Assembly: GCF_900129755.1 (NCBI RefSeq)
Contig: NZ_FQWT01000001.1
Span: 124,001 to 188,000, forward strand
Reading direction: 5' to 3'
Length of the DNA: 64,000 bases
Source: Chryseobacterium oranimense
GTDB lineage: Bacteria; Bacteroidota; Bacteroidia; Flavobacteriales; Weeksellaceae
Part shown: one piece after another, positions 24,200 through 32,769 of the stretch
Layout of the letters: each line of letters opens with the position of its first letter
Position numbering within the stretch: position 1 is the stretch's first letter
Notes under the pieces: model-generated
What the model saw: the letters and a program-made list of their open reading frames with translations, nothing else
What the model was told of the DNA's origin: nothing
The model's database searches: none
Translations under genes and position numbers: made by a program

Positions 24200-26539
24200 A
24201 TGCAAACGCACATTCTTGGAAGCCCGCGTATTGGCCGCCACAGAGAACTCAAAAAAGCCTGCGAGCAATATTGGTCAGGCAAAGCATCATTAAATGAACT
24301 CCTGGAAACCGGAAAAACCATCTGCAGACAAAACTGGAAGATGCAGCAGGAAGCAGGAATTGACCTGATCCCCTGCAATGATTTTTCTTATTACGACCAG
24401 GTCTTGGATATGACCTTAACCGTTGGAGCCATTCCTGAGCGTTACAAGGAAATCACAGCGAGAACCTCCAATTCTGAACTTGATCTTTATTTTGCGATGG
24501 CCAGAGGCTACCAGCAGGACGGTCTGGATATTACCGCGATGGAAATGACAAAATGGTTCGATACCAATTACCATTATATTGTCCCTGAATTCCAAAAGAA
24601 TCAGCAGTTCAGGTTATTTTCAAAAAAGATCATCAGTGAATTTATCCATGCAAAACAAGCCGGAATAAATGCCAAACCTGTCATCATAGGACCTCTCACC
24701 TATCTTCTTCTGGGAAAAGAGAAAGAAGAAGGTTTTGATAAGCTGGACCTTATAGAAAATCTCCTTCCCGTATACATTGAAATTCTAAAAGAACTGGAAA
24801 AGCATGGAGCAAATTGGATTCAGTTTGATGAACCCTTCTTAGGCCTTGATCTGACTGAAAAAGCAAAGGAAATTTACCAATCCGTTTATGCTGAAATCAG
24901 AAAACAGTTCCCGGATCTTAAATTCATTCTCACAACTTATTTTGAAGGTTTAAAAGACAACCTTTCCCTGGCTGCATCACTTCCTGCGGATGTCCTTCAT
25001 ATTGATCTGGTACGCTGCCCTGAACAGCTGGAACAAGTATTGCAAACCATTCCTCAGACATTAAGCCTGTCTTTAGGTATTGTGGACGGAAGAAACATCT
25101 GGAAAAATGATTTTGAAAAATCTTTAGCGTTTATTCAAACAGCTGTCAGTACCATCGGCTCAGACAGGGTTTTCATTGCCCCTTCATGTTCCCTTCTTCA
25201 CGCTCCTTTCGATCTTGACCTGGAGACTGACGAAAAAACGCTATCTCCTGAAATCAAGCAATGGATGGCTTTTGCCAAGCAGAAAGTATACGAGATTGTA
25301 GCCTTAAAGAAACTGGCATCAGGAAATGCAGATTACCAGGCCTTACAACAATATGCAGAAAATAAAAAAGCCGTTGATACCCGAAAAGTTTCACCACTGA
25401 TCCATAACCAGGAAGTAAAAGACCGTGTAGAGGTAATTACTGAAGATGATGCAAGGAGAAACAGCCCGTTCAGCGTCAGAAAAGAAGAACAGCAGAAAGT
25501 TTTACAGCTTCCTTTATTTCCCACCACAACAATTGGTTCCTTCCCCCAGACCAAAGAAGTAAGAACCTGGAGATCAAAATTCAAAAAAGGAGACCTGACC
25601 GCAGAGCAATATGATACCCTACTTAAAAAAGAAACGGAAAGAACCATCCGCTGGCAGGAAGAAACCGGAATTGATGTACTGGTTCACGGAGAATTTGAGC
25701 GTAACGATTTGGTGGAATATTTCGGAGAACAGCTTTCAGTTTTTGCCTTTACGCAAAACGGATGGGTCCAGAGTTATGGAAGCCGCTGTGTAAAACCTCC
25801 GGTAATCTATGGTGACGTTCACCGTCCACACCCGATGACGGTTTACTGGTCGCAGTACGCTCAGTCTCTGACCCAGAAATGGGTAAAAGGAATGCTTACA
25901 GGTCCGGTTACGATTCTGCAATGGTCTTTTGTCCGTGACGATCAGCCCCGTTCTTTAACCTGTAAACAGATTGCACTGGCAATTCGCGATGAGGTAAATG
26001 ACCTCGAAAAAGCAGGCATCAGAATTATACAGATTGATGAGCCGGCCATCAGGGAGGGACTTCCGCTCAGAAGATCCGGATGGCAGGAGTACCTGAAATG
26101 GGCTGTGGAAGCTTTCAGAATTTCGGCAAGCGGTGTGGAAGATGCCACACAGATTCATACTCATATGTGTTATTCCGAGTTCAATGATATTATCCAGAAT
26201 ATAGCAGACATGGATGCCGATGTCATCACCATAGAATGCTCCAGAAGCCAGATGGAACTGCTGCAGGCCTTTGCCGATTTCAAATATCCGAATGATATCG
26301 GACCGGGAGTTTACGATATCCACTCCCCGAGAGTTCCTTCAAAAGAAGAAATGCTTGAACTGCTGAAGAAAGCACAAGCTGTAATCCCTGCACAGCAGCT
26401 TTGGGTGAATCCTGACTGCGGATTGAAAACCAGGCATTGGGATGAAACGGAGAAGGCGCTGATTGCAATGGTGGAGGCTTCAAAAGAAGCCGCTGCGGCT
26501 CATATAATGCAGGAAAATCTGAAGAATTACTGGCTGTAA
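24200..26539 (+). CDS. metE: Cobalamin-independent methionine synthase
   Basis: A 779-residue two-barrel enzyme that transfers a methyl group from methyl-tetrahydrofolate (polyglutamate) to homocysteine without vitamin B12. The start MQTHILGSPRIG matches the family. The C-terminal barrel holds the zinc ligands in HTHMCYSEF (H and C), a glutamate in ITIECSRS and a cysteine in NPDCGLKTR, and TTTIGSFPQTKEVR opens the second barrel. It is controlled by the cobalamin riboswitch upstream and followed by a terminator, so it is a single-gene unit. Confidence 0.97.
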   Translation: MQTHILGSPRIGRHRELKKACEQYWSGKASLNELLETGKTICRQNWKMQQEAGIDLIPCNDFSYYDQVLDMTLTVGAIPERYKEITARTSNSELDLYFAMARGYQQDGLDITAMEMTKWFDTNYHYIVPEFQKNQQFRLFSKKIISEFIHAKQAGINAKPVIIGPLTYLLLGKEKEEGFDKLDLIENLLPVYIEILKELEKHGANWIQFDEPFLGLDLTEKAKEIYQSVYAEIRKQFPDLKFILTTYFEGLKDNLSLAASLPADVLHIDLVRCPEQLEQVLQTIPQTLSLSLGIVDGRNIWKNDFEKSLAFIQTAVSTIGSDRVFIAPSCSLLHAPFDLDLETDEKTLSPEIKQWMAFAKQKVYEIVALKKLASGNADYQALQQYAENKKAVDTRKVSPLIHNQEVKDRVEVITEDDARRNSPFSVRKEEQQKVLQLPLFPTTTIGSFPQTKEVRTWRSKFKKGDLTAEQYDTLLKKETERTIRWQEETGIDVLVHGEFERNDLVEYFGEQLSVFAFTQNGWVQSYGSRCVKPPVIYGDVHRPHPMTVYWSQYAQSLTQKWVKGMLTGPVTILQWSFVRDDQPRSLTCKQIALAIRDEVNDLEKAGIRIIQIDEPAIREGLPLRRSGWQEYLKWAVEAFRISASGVEDATQIHTHMCYSEFNDIIQNIADMDADVITIECSRSQMELLQAFADFKYPNDIGPGVYDIHSPRVPSKEEMLELLKKAQAVIPAQQLWVNPDCGLKTRHWDETEKALIAMVEASKEAAAAHIMQENLKNYWL

Positions 26540-26553
26540 AATTTAACATTTAT

Positions 26554-26580
26554 AATCCCGACGTAAGTTGGGATTTTTTA
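26554..26580 (+). terminator. Intrinsic terminator after metE
   Basis: AATCCCGAC pairs with GTTGGGATT (one G-T pair), loop GTAA, then a T run. Confidence 0.75.
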
Positions 26581-26721
26581 TCCAAAGTTTAACTTTAACA
26601 TAAATTTCCACAATATAACTACTCTAATTTTTATTCTAACATTAACCTTAAAATGAAACATAAGAAGTTTATAATATATTTCGTAAATTAGTATCAACAA
26701 GTAAAACAGCTACTTACTAAA

Positions 26722-26868
26722 ATGAAGACAATTGTAAAATATTCATCTTTTAAAGAACTGAAATCTGATGAACATAATTCATTGGATAAAAGAACTGTGG
26801 ACGAAAAGCATAAAAAATTCGAGAAATTCATTAAATCCATACAAAAATCTCCGTCTAAAAGCAATTAA
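26722..26868 (+). CDS. 48-residue protein preceding a nucleotidyltransferase
   Basis: A small frame starting MKTIVKYSSFKELKSDEHNS and ending KSPSKSN. It is hydrophilic and highly charged, with a strand-then-helix look. It ends 4 bases before the ATG of the nucleotidyltransferase gene, the tight spacing of a two-gene module. Short proteins with a similar beginning (a beta strand followed by SFxEL) precede nucleotidyltransferase genes in other Bacteroidetes, as far as I recall, and could be antitoxin-like or cofactor subunits. The family is not formally recognised here. Confidence 0.6.
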   Translation: MKTIVKYSSFKELKSDEHNSLDKRTVDEKHKKFEKFIKSIQKSPSKSN

Positions 26869-26872
26869 CCTA

Positions 26873-27373
26873 ATGGAAGATGATTTTAAATTAAGCCTCC
26901 TGTCCGTGTGTAAGATTTTTGAAAACCACTCTATAGAATATATGATTATAGGTGGAACGGCTGTTGCCTATTATGGTTACTATAGAGCGTCTACCAATAT
27001 GGACGGCACAATTTCCGGAAAACCTGATATTGATGTATGGTATAATCCTACTTATGAGAACTATTTCAAGCTAATTAATGCCATTGAAAATCTTGGAAAA
27101 GATGTTACCAAGTATAGAACAGAGAGAAGCCCCAATCCAAAAAAATCTTTTTTTAAATTGGAACTGCCTGATTTTACTTTAGATCTTCTTCCGGAAACCC
27201 GTTCCGCAATAACTTACTCAAAAGCAAGTCTCAAAAAAGAAATTATACAATTGGATGGTATAAATATTAACTTTATCAGTCTGGATGACCTTATAGAAGA
27301 TAAAAAATCAAGCGGAAGAAAAAAAGATATTGAAGATATTAATGAACTTAAAAGCTTAAATGAATCTGATTAA
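26873..27373 (+). CDS. Nucleotidyltransferase-like protein (DUF6036/AbiEii-like)
   Basis: The best start is the ATG at 26873 (MEDDFKLSLLSVCKIF, 166 residues); the frame is open from 26768 but that part overlaps the small gene. The fold is a minimal nucleotidyltransferase: helix plus GGTAVAYYGYYRAST, then the metal site KPDIDVWY (DxD), and a third acidic position in LDLLPE. Toxins of the AbiEii and MNT types and DUF6036 proteins share this fold and often come with a small partner gene, as here. Its target is unknown and the toxin role is inference. Confidence 0.75.
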   Translation: MEDDFKLSLLSVCKIFENHSIEYMIIGGTAVAYYGYYRASTNMDGTISGKPDIDVWYNPTYENYFKLINAIENLGKDVTKYRTERSPNPKKSFFKLELPDFTLDLLPETRSAITYSKASLKKEIIQLDGININFISLDDLIEDKKSSGRKKDIEDINELKSLNESD

Positions 27374-27454
27374 AAGGAATTTGTTTCTAATATCTTTCCA
27401 TGACATCAAATAAATTAATACTGAATAACTTACGATTTTCTCAATTAAAAACCT

Positions 27455-27462
27455 TAATTTTG
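27455..27462 (+). promoter_or_regulatory. -7 promoter box (TAATTTTG)
   Basis: TAATTTTG fits the Bacteroidetes -7 consensus and lies 26 bases before the J-domain gene at 27489. Confidence 0.5.
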
Positions 27463-27488
27463 CACCCCGAAATAAGGATTCTACAGTT

Positions 27489-27935
27489 ATGAAAAAATTA
27501 GGCGAATACAGAAAGCTTCTTGAAGTTGATAAAACCGTTACTTTAAAGGAATTGAAAACAATTTACAGGAATACGATGAAAGATACGCATCCTGATAAAT
27601 TTATCAATGACGAAGCCGGAAAGCTGGAAGCAGAGGAAAAAAGCAAGTCCATCATTGAAGCCTATCATTTTCTGGTGAGCATCAATCCTGAAACACAGGA
27701 AAAATATAAGGAAGAATATACGGAAACAATTACAAAATCCAACATCCAGGATTTTTACCTTGAGAAGGCAGTTTTAAAAGTTCAGCATCTGAACGGAAAC
27801 ATGTATGAATACCTTGGAGTTCCAAGAAATACATATATTAAAATGGTCAATTCCGATTCTCCAAGCCGTTTTGCAAGAAGACACATTTACGGAAGTTTTA
27901 TCTACAGAAAGGCTGGCGAAGCTATGGCAGATTAG
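27489..27935 (+). CDS. J-domain and KTSC-domain fusion protein
   Basis: A 148-residue protein whose first 65 residues are a J domain: KLGEYRKLLEV, the DTHPDKF signature loop with HPD in place, and IIEAYHFLVS. The C-terminal part (MYEYLGVPRNTYIKMVNSDSPSRFARRHI) matches the KTSC module, a small domain thought to bind nucleic acid. It would recruit an Hsp70 (DnaK) to whatever KTSC binds, but no partner gene is adjacent. It has no signal peptide and its own terminator follows. Confidence 0.8.
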   Translation: MKKLGEYRKLLEVDKTVTLKELKTIYRNTMKDTHPDKFINDEAGKLEAEEKSKSIIEAYHFLVSINPETQEKYKEEYTETITKSNIQDFYLEKAVLKVQHLNGNMYEYLGVPRNTYIKMVNSDSPSRFARRHIYGSFIYRKAGEAMAD

Positions 27936-27955
27936 TTTTTCGAAATAAAATAAGT

Positions 27956-27984
27956 AAAGGCTTTCAGGTATTCTGAAAGCCTTT
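27956..27984 (+). terminator. Intrinsic terminator
   Basis: AAAGGCTTTCAG pairs perfectly with CTGAAAGCCTTT across loop GTATT, and the T run continues past the stem. It ends the J-domain gene. Confidence 0.9.
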
Positions 27985-28015
27985 TTTGATTAAAATAATT
28001 TTCCAGCAAACTAAA

Positions 28016-28041
28016 AAGTACATCAGAAACCTGACGTACTT
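28016..28041 (-). terminator. Intrinsic terminator after the quinone oxidoreductase gene
   Basis: AAGTAC/GTACTT and TCAG/CTGA pair around one mismatch with an AAAC loop; on the minus strand a T run follows. It ends the gene at 28068-29015. Confidence 0.65.
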
Positions 28042-28067
28042 ATCCGAAACCTTGAAAAGATACTTTT

Positions 28068-29015
28068 TTATAAGGTGACCACTATTTTACCCACTACTCT
28101 TTTTGTTTCCATTTCCAGATGAGCTTTGCCCATTTCCTCAAACGAGAAAACCTTATGGATATGGGGAATTAAAGATTTATTCTCCAACAAGTCTGCAATT
28201 GCCCTGATCGTTTCCTTTTTGGAAGCTACCATCATGAACTCAAGATGTATATTCTGTTTGGCTGCTTTATCCTGTACATCCTGAGGAATTTCAGGCGAAG
28301 GCAATGTTACAATGATTCCGCCAGGCCGCACTGCATCAATTGATTTCAGCAATGTTTCTCCCTGGATGGTATCTAATACAATATCAATGTCTCTAACCTT
28401 ATCCAAGCTGTCTTTTTGGGTATAATCAATATGTTCATCCGCACCTATTGAAAGGACAAAATCCTTATTAGTGAGAGAAGAAGTCCCTATGACATAAGCT
28501 CCGAAATATTTGGCGATTTGTACAGCAAAATGACCAACTCCTCCTGACGCAGCATGAATCAGAACCCTGTCATTCTTTTTGATTTTAGCGACATCCACCA
28601 AGGCCTGATACGCTGTCACCGCTGCCAGAGTAGCCGCTGCAGCCTGCTGGAATGTCTGATTTTCAGGAATCAAAGCCAGATGACTTTCAGGAGCAGCCAC
28701 ATATTCTGAATAGGCTTTTCCATTTCCGAAAAAGTTGATCATTCCGAAAACCCTGTCCCCGGTTTTAAAATCACTTACTCCGTCTCCGGTTTCACTTACC
28801 TCTCCTGCAATATCCCATCCTAAGATCACAGGCCTTACATCACCATATATCCAACTGAGGACACCGTCATACGCTCTGGCATTTACATCAACCGGGTTGA
28901 TCCCTATTGCGTTTACTTTCACTAATACTTCATTACTTTTTATTTGGGGCTTTTCTGTATCAGTCAACTGAAGCTTGTCAACACCTCCGGATTCATTTAA
29001 AATAATCGTTTTCAT
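28068..29015 (-). CDS. NADP-dependent zinc-free alcohol dehydrogenase / quinone oxidoreductase
   Basis: A 315-residue medium-chain dehydrogenase/reductase. GINPVDVNARAYDG near the N-terminus is the quinone-reductase form of the substrate pocket, and HAASGGVGHFAVQIAKYFGA near residue 153 is the nucleotide-binding motif. The structural-zinc cysteines of zinc alcohol dehydrogenases are absent, so it is a zinc-free NADPH:quinone reductase type. The substrate is unknown. It is divergent from an HxlR regulator, the arrangement seen when aldehyde- or quinone-responsive HxlR proteins control the neighbouring reductase. Confidence 0.88.
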   Translation of the reverse strand: MKTIILNESGGVDKLQLTDTEKPQIKSNEVLVKVNAIGINPVDVNARAYDGVLSWIYGDVRPVILGWDIAGEVSETGDGVSDFKTGDRVFGMINFFGNGKAYSEYVAAPESHLALIPENQTFQQAAAATLAAVTAYQALVDVAKIKKNDRVLIHAASGGVGHFAVQIAKYFGAYVIGTSSLTNKDFVLSIGADEHIDYTQKDSLDKVRDIDIVLDTIQGETLLKSIDAVRPGGIIVTLPSPEIPQDVQDKAAKQNIHLEFMMVASKKETIRAIADLLENKSLIPHIHKVFSFEEMGKAHLEMETKRVVGKIVVTL

Positions 29016-29146
29016 TATATTTTTACTTTAAGGTTGAAACAAAAGTAAAATTAATGGTATATTACAGTCAAGTATGCACTTTTTTGTACTCTACAGACTA
29101 AAAGTATACTATTACTGATTATCAAACCATTAATTTTAAGGTAATT

Positions 29147-29494
29147 ATGAAAAAATATTTAACTGACGAACCATCCTGCCCGGTTGACTATGCATTCCGG
29201 AGAATTGGAGGTAAGTATAAAGGAAGAATCTTATGGTATCTGCACGTAAAGACGATCATGCGTTACGGTGAGTTACGGAAAACACTCTCCGATATTACCC
29301 CGAAAATGCTTACCCAGACCTTACGCGAACTGGAAGACGATAATCTTGTCATCAGAAAAGTATATCATGAAGTTCCGCCAAAGGTAGAATATTCTTTAAC
29401 AGAAGTAGGCCAGCAGCTTATTCCCTTCATTGACTATTTACGGATATGGGGCAATGAGCAAATAGAAAAACAGAAAGCTAAACAAACAGTTTAA
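29147..29494 (+). CDS. HxlR-family transcriptional regulator
   Basis: A 115-residue winged-helix protein. The CPVDYAFRRIGGKYKGRILW start (with the redox-active cysteine seen in many HxlR proteins), then MRYGELRKTLSDITPKMLTQTLREL as recognition helix and VEYSLTEVGQQLIPFI as wing. Family members sense reactive aldehydes or quinones, often through that cysteine, and control an adjacent reductase. The 131-base divergent gap carries several AGTAT-type elements that could form its operator. No structural gene follows it before the terminator. Confidence 0.9.
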   Translation: MKKYLTDEPSCPVDYAFRRIGGKYKGRILWYLHVKTIMRYGELRKTLSDITPKMLTQTLRELEDDNLVIRKVYHEVPPKVEYSLTEVGQQLIPFIDYLRIWGNEQIEKQKAKQTV

Positions 29495-29525
29495 CAGTAT
29501 TAAAAGGTAATTATTCTAAAAATTA

Positions 29526-29555
29526 AAAAGCGCCACAGAAATCTGAGGCGCTTTT
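29526..29555. terminator. Bidirectional terminator
   Basis: AAAGCGCC/GGCGCTTT and CAG/CTG form one stem with an A-A mismatch and AAAT loop. It separates the hxlR-type gene from the convergent RND efflux operon. Confidence 0.75.
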
Positions 29556-29576
29556 AGGTTAATTAAGGTTGTTATA

Positions 29577-32500
29577 TTAATCTATGTGCTTAGGAGTATA
29601 TCCGTCGTCACTTAGTTCTTTATGTACATAATCTGCCTTCATTTCAGCTTCATAGTCTACTTTTTCATGTTTACCCATTCTGCGTAGAATAGAATCGAAC
29701 AGAGAGTACACTACCGGCACGATAATCAAGGTAAGGAATAGAGATGATGTCAAACCACCGATAACTACCCATGCAAGACCTTTGTTCATCTCCGCTCCTG
29801 CTCCGGTTGCCAATGCGATCGGTAACATACCGAAGATCATCGCAATAGTGGTCATCAGGATCGGACGAAGACGTGCGTGGTTGGCCTGAACCAAAGCATC
29901 ATGTGTATTGGCACCTGCCGCTTTTCTGGCATTGGTAAAGTCTACGATCAGGATCGCGTTTTTCGCAACAAGACCAATCAACATGATCATCCCCAGCATC
30001 GTAAAGATGTTCAGTGAGTTGGCTGTTAAGGCAAGGATGACCATTACCCCGATCATTGCCAACGGAATCGAGAACAATACCACGAACGGATATACGAAAC
30101 TGTCATACAGTGAAACCATTACCAGGTAAACCAATACAATAGCCGCCAATAAAGCAATTCCTAATGTACCGAAACCTTCCTGCTGGTTTTCCATATCTCC
30201 ACTCCAGATGTAATCTACTCCTACAGGTTTGTTTTTGCTGTCCATGAACTGGTTGGCCCATTCATTGGCAACGTCACCCACAGGTCTACCTACTGCCTTA
30301 GCTCTTACTTTTACAGAAGGAGATTTATCTCTACGTTCAAGCAAACTCGGTCCTGAACCCATTTTCACTTCAGCAAACTGGCTCAAACGAACCTGCTGTC
30401 CCTGAGGATTAGTGAACATCAGGTTTTTAACATCATCAATAGACTGTCTGTTTGCATCACCAAAACGGATATTAATATCATATTCATATTCTCCTGCTCT
30501 GAATTTTCCGTCTGTATTTCCGTTAAATGCAGTCTGCATTGTCTGTCCTACACTTGAAAGATTCAATCCTAAAGAAGCCATTTTATCTCTGTCGATATTT
30601 ACCTGAACTTCCGGATTACCGGTATCTGTTGATAATTCAGCATCTACTGCACCCGGAACTTTTTTCAGCAATTCTAAGATTCTTGTTGCTTCTTTTACTG
30701 CTGTCGCGTTATCCGGAGCTGTCACTACCATCTCGATCGGAGCATTTTCCGCACCCATGATACCGATTGGAGCTGTTTTAAACTCAACTCCTGTGAATTT
30801 CTCTTCTAACGCCCTTTTTACTTTTGCCGCTTTGATGTTGGTACTTTCAGAACGTTCAGATTTATCCGTTAAATTTACCTGAACCTCAGATTGGTAAGTT
30901 GTAGCCTGAGCTCCACCAAAACCGGTAGACTGCTGACCAACCGTTGTGATCAGATCCACCACATCTTTATCGTTTCTTAAAAACTTCTCAACATCTAATG
31001 TCAGCTGGTTAGTTTTTTCAACAGTTGCATCTTTTGATAATTCCATCTGAACCAGGAACTGTCCACGGTCAATCGGAGGGAAGAATTCACCACCAATGAA
31101 ACCGAATGCCACCAGCATGAATGAAGAGATCAAAACAATGAATGTAATCACCACCGTTGATATTCTTCTTAAAGTGGTTTTCAGACACCATTCAAGGATT
31201 CCTGTAATCCAGTGAGTAAACTTATCAATCAGCCCTTCAAACCAAAGGATAAATTTCTGGAACCAGTTTTTACCTGTCAAATGCTCAAGCTTACCAAATC
31301 TTGATGATAACCACGGAATAATGGTAAATGAGGCCAACAATGATAACATCGTCGCAATAACTACTGTGACGCAGAACTGGGCAAGGATATTGGCCACAAG
31401 ACCTGAACTCATCGCAATCGGTAAGAATACCACTACAATTACCAAGGTAATCGCTGCAACGGTAAACCCGATCTCCGAAGCTCCGTCATAAGCCGCCCTG
31501 ATCTTACTTTTACCCATCTCCATGTGACGGTAGATGTTTTCCAGTACAACGATCGCGTCATCCACAAGGATACCTACCACGAGCGACAGACCAAGTAAAC
31601 TCATCAGGTTTAAGGTATACCCCATTAAATTCATTCCGATGAACGTTGCCACCAATGATGCCGGGATAGAAACCATTACGATGAATGCATTTCTGATACT
31701 GTGAAGGAATAATAACATCACAATTGCCACCAGGATAATCGCTAAAAATAAGTCGAAAATAACGTGGTTGGCAGATTCAAGGGTAAAGTCTGTAGTATCA
31801 TTCACCACTTTTACTTTTACTCCCTGTACTTTATAAGCTGCTTCTACTGTTGCAATAGTCTTCTGAACACTTTCGGATACAGCAACCGCGTTGGCATCCG
31901 ACTGTTTCTTAACCTGCATCAAAATCGTAGGAAACTGGTTGAATCTTGCTACTTTTTCAGCATCTTTCTGAGAGTCGAAAACTGTTGCAATATCTGATAA
32001 ACGCACCTGAGCTCCATTTTTATTGGAAACTACAAGATTGTTCATTTCCTGAATAGACTTATATTTTCCTGATAATCTGATGGTAGATTTTGTTGTTCTT
32101 GTTTTTAAACTACCAGTAGGGAAATCAAGGTTTGAGGAAAGAATGGCCTGCTGTACGTCTGCAATGGAAAGCCCGTAACCCTGCAGCTTTTTCTCATCCA
32201 GATTCACCTGGATTTCTCTTTCCTGCCCCCCTACAAGATCTACCTGTGCCACACCGTTTACACGGGAGAAAATAGGTTCGATCTTTTTATCGAGAAGGTC
32301 ATAAAGGTCTTTACTGTTCAGCTTATCAGATGAAATACTCATCGTGATAATCGGTAAATCGTCCAAAGAGAATTTGTTCAGGGATGGTGCATCCACATCA
32401 TCCGGAAGGTCTGCCAGGATTGCATTTACCTTTCTCTGGGCATCGTTCAGAGCATAATCCACATCCGCACCGTCGTTCAGCTGAACCATGATTACGGATA

Positions 32501-32762
32501 AACTTTCATATGAAGAAGATTCTACTTTTTTTACGTTTTCCAGGGAACCAACGGCATCCTCAATTTTCCGGGTAACGGAGGTTTCCACCTCAGCAGGTGA
32601 AGCTCCGGGATACACCGTGGAAATGGTTACCATGTTGGTTTCAAACTTAGGGATCAATTCGTACCCCATCATGGTGTAACTCAAGATCCCGCCCAAAGTA
32701 AGTATCGTAAATAATACGATAACCAGCGAGGGTCTTTTAATCGATATTTCTGCTAACTTCAT
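29577..32762 (-). CDS. RND efflux transporter permease, HAE1/AcrB-like
   Basis: A 1061-residue inner-membrane RND pump of the hydrophobe/amphiphile efflux-1 type. The first membrane helix begins RPSLVIVLFTILTLGG; a large periplasmic domain follows; the proton-relay acids are the DD in VVGILVDDAIVVLENIYRH and the lysine in GLVAKNAILIVDF. It uses the proton gradient to expel drugs, bile-like compounds or solvents. It is the last gene of a tetR-tolC-mfp-RND operon, starting 7 bases after the adaptor gene. Confidence 0.95.
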   Translation of the reverse strand: MKLAEISIKRPSLVIVLFTILTLGGILSYTMMGYELIPKFETNMVTISTVYPGASPAEVETSVTRKIEDAVGSLENVKKVESSSYESLSVIMVQLNDGADVDYALNDAQRKVNAILADLPDDVDAPSLNKFSLDDLPIITMSISSDKLNSKDLYDLLDKKIEPIFSRVNGVAQVDLVGGQEREIQVNLDEKKLQGYGLSIADVQQAILSSNLDFPTGSLKTRTTKSTIRLSGKYKSIQEMNNLVVSNKNGAQVRLSDIATVFDSQKDAEKVARFNQFPTILMQVKKQSDANAVAVSESVQKTIATVEAAYKVQGVKVKVVNDTTDFTLESANHVIFDLFLAIILVAIVMLLFLHSIRNAFIVMVSIPASLVATFIGMNLMGYTLNLMSLLGLSLVVGILVDDAIVVLENIYRHMEMGKSKIRAAYDGASEIGFTVAAITLVIVVVFLPIAMSSGLVANILAQFCVTVVIATMLSLLASFTIIPWLSSRFGKLEHLTGKNWFQKFILWFEGLIDKFTHWITGILEWCLKTTLRRISTVVITFIVLISSFMLVAFGFIGGEFFPPIDRGQFLVQMELSKDATVEKTNQLTLDVEKFLRNDKDVVDLITTVGQQSTGFGGAQATTYQSEVQVNLTDKSERSESTNIKAAKVKRALEEKFTGVEFKTAPIGIMGAENAPIEMVVTAPDNATAVKEATRILELLKKVPGAVDAELSTDTGNPEVQVNIDRDKMASLGLNLSSVGQTMQTAFNGNTDGKFRAGEYEYDINIRFGDANRQSIDDVKNLMFTNPQGQQVRLSQFAEVKMGSGPSLLERRDKSPSVKVRAKAVGRPVGDVANEWANQFMDSKNKPVGVDYIWSGDMENQQEGFGTLGIALLAAIVLVYLVMVSLYDSFVYPFVVLFSIPLAMIGVMVILALTANSLNIFTMLGMIMLIGLVAKNAILIVDFTNARKAAGANTHDALVQANHARLRPILMTTIAMIFGMLPIALATGAGAEMNKGLAWVVIGGLTSSLFLTLIIVPVVYSLFDSILRRMGKHEKVDYEAEMKADYVHKELSDDGYTPKHID

Positions 32763-32769
32763 ACCCTTT

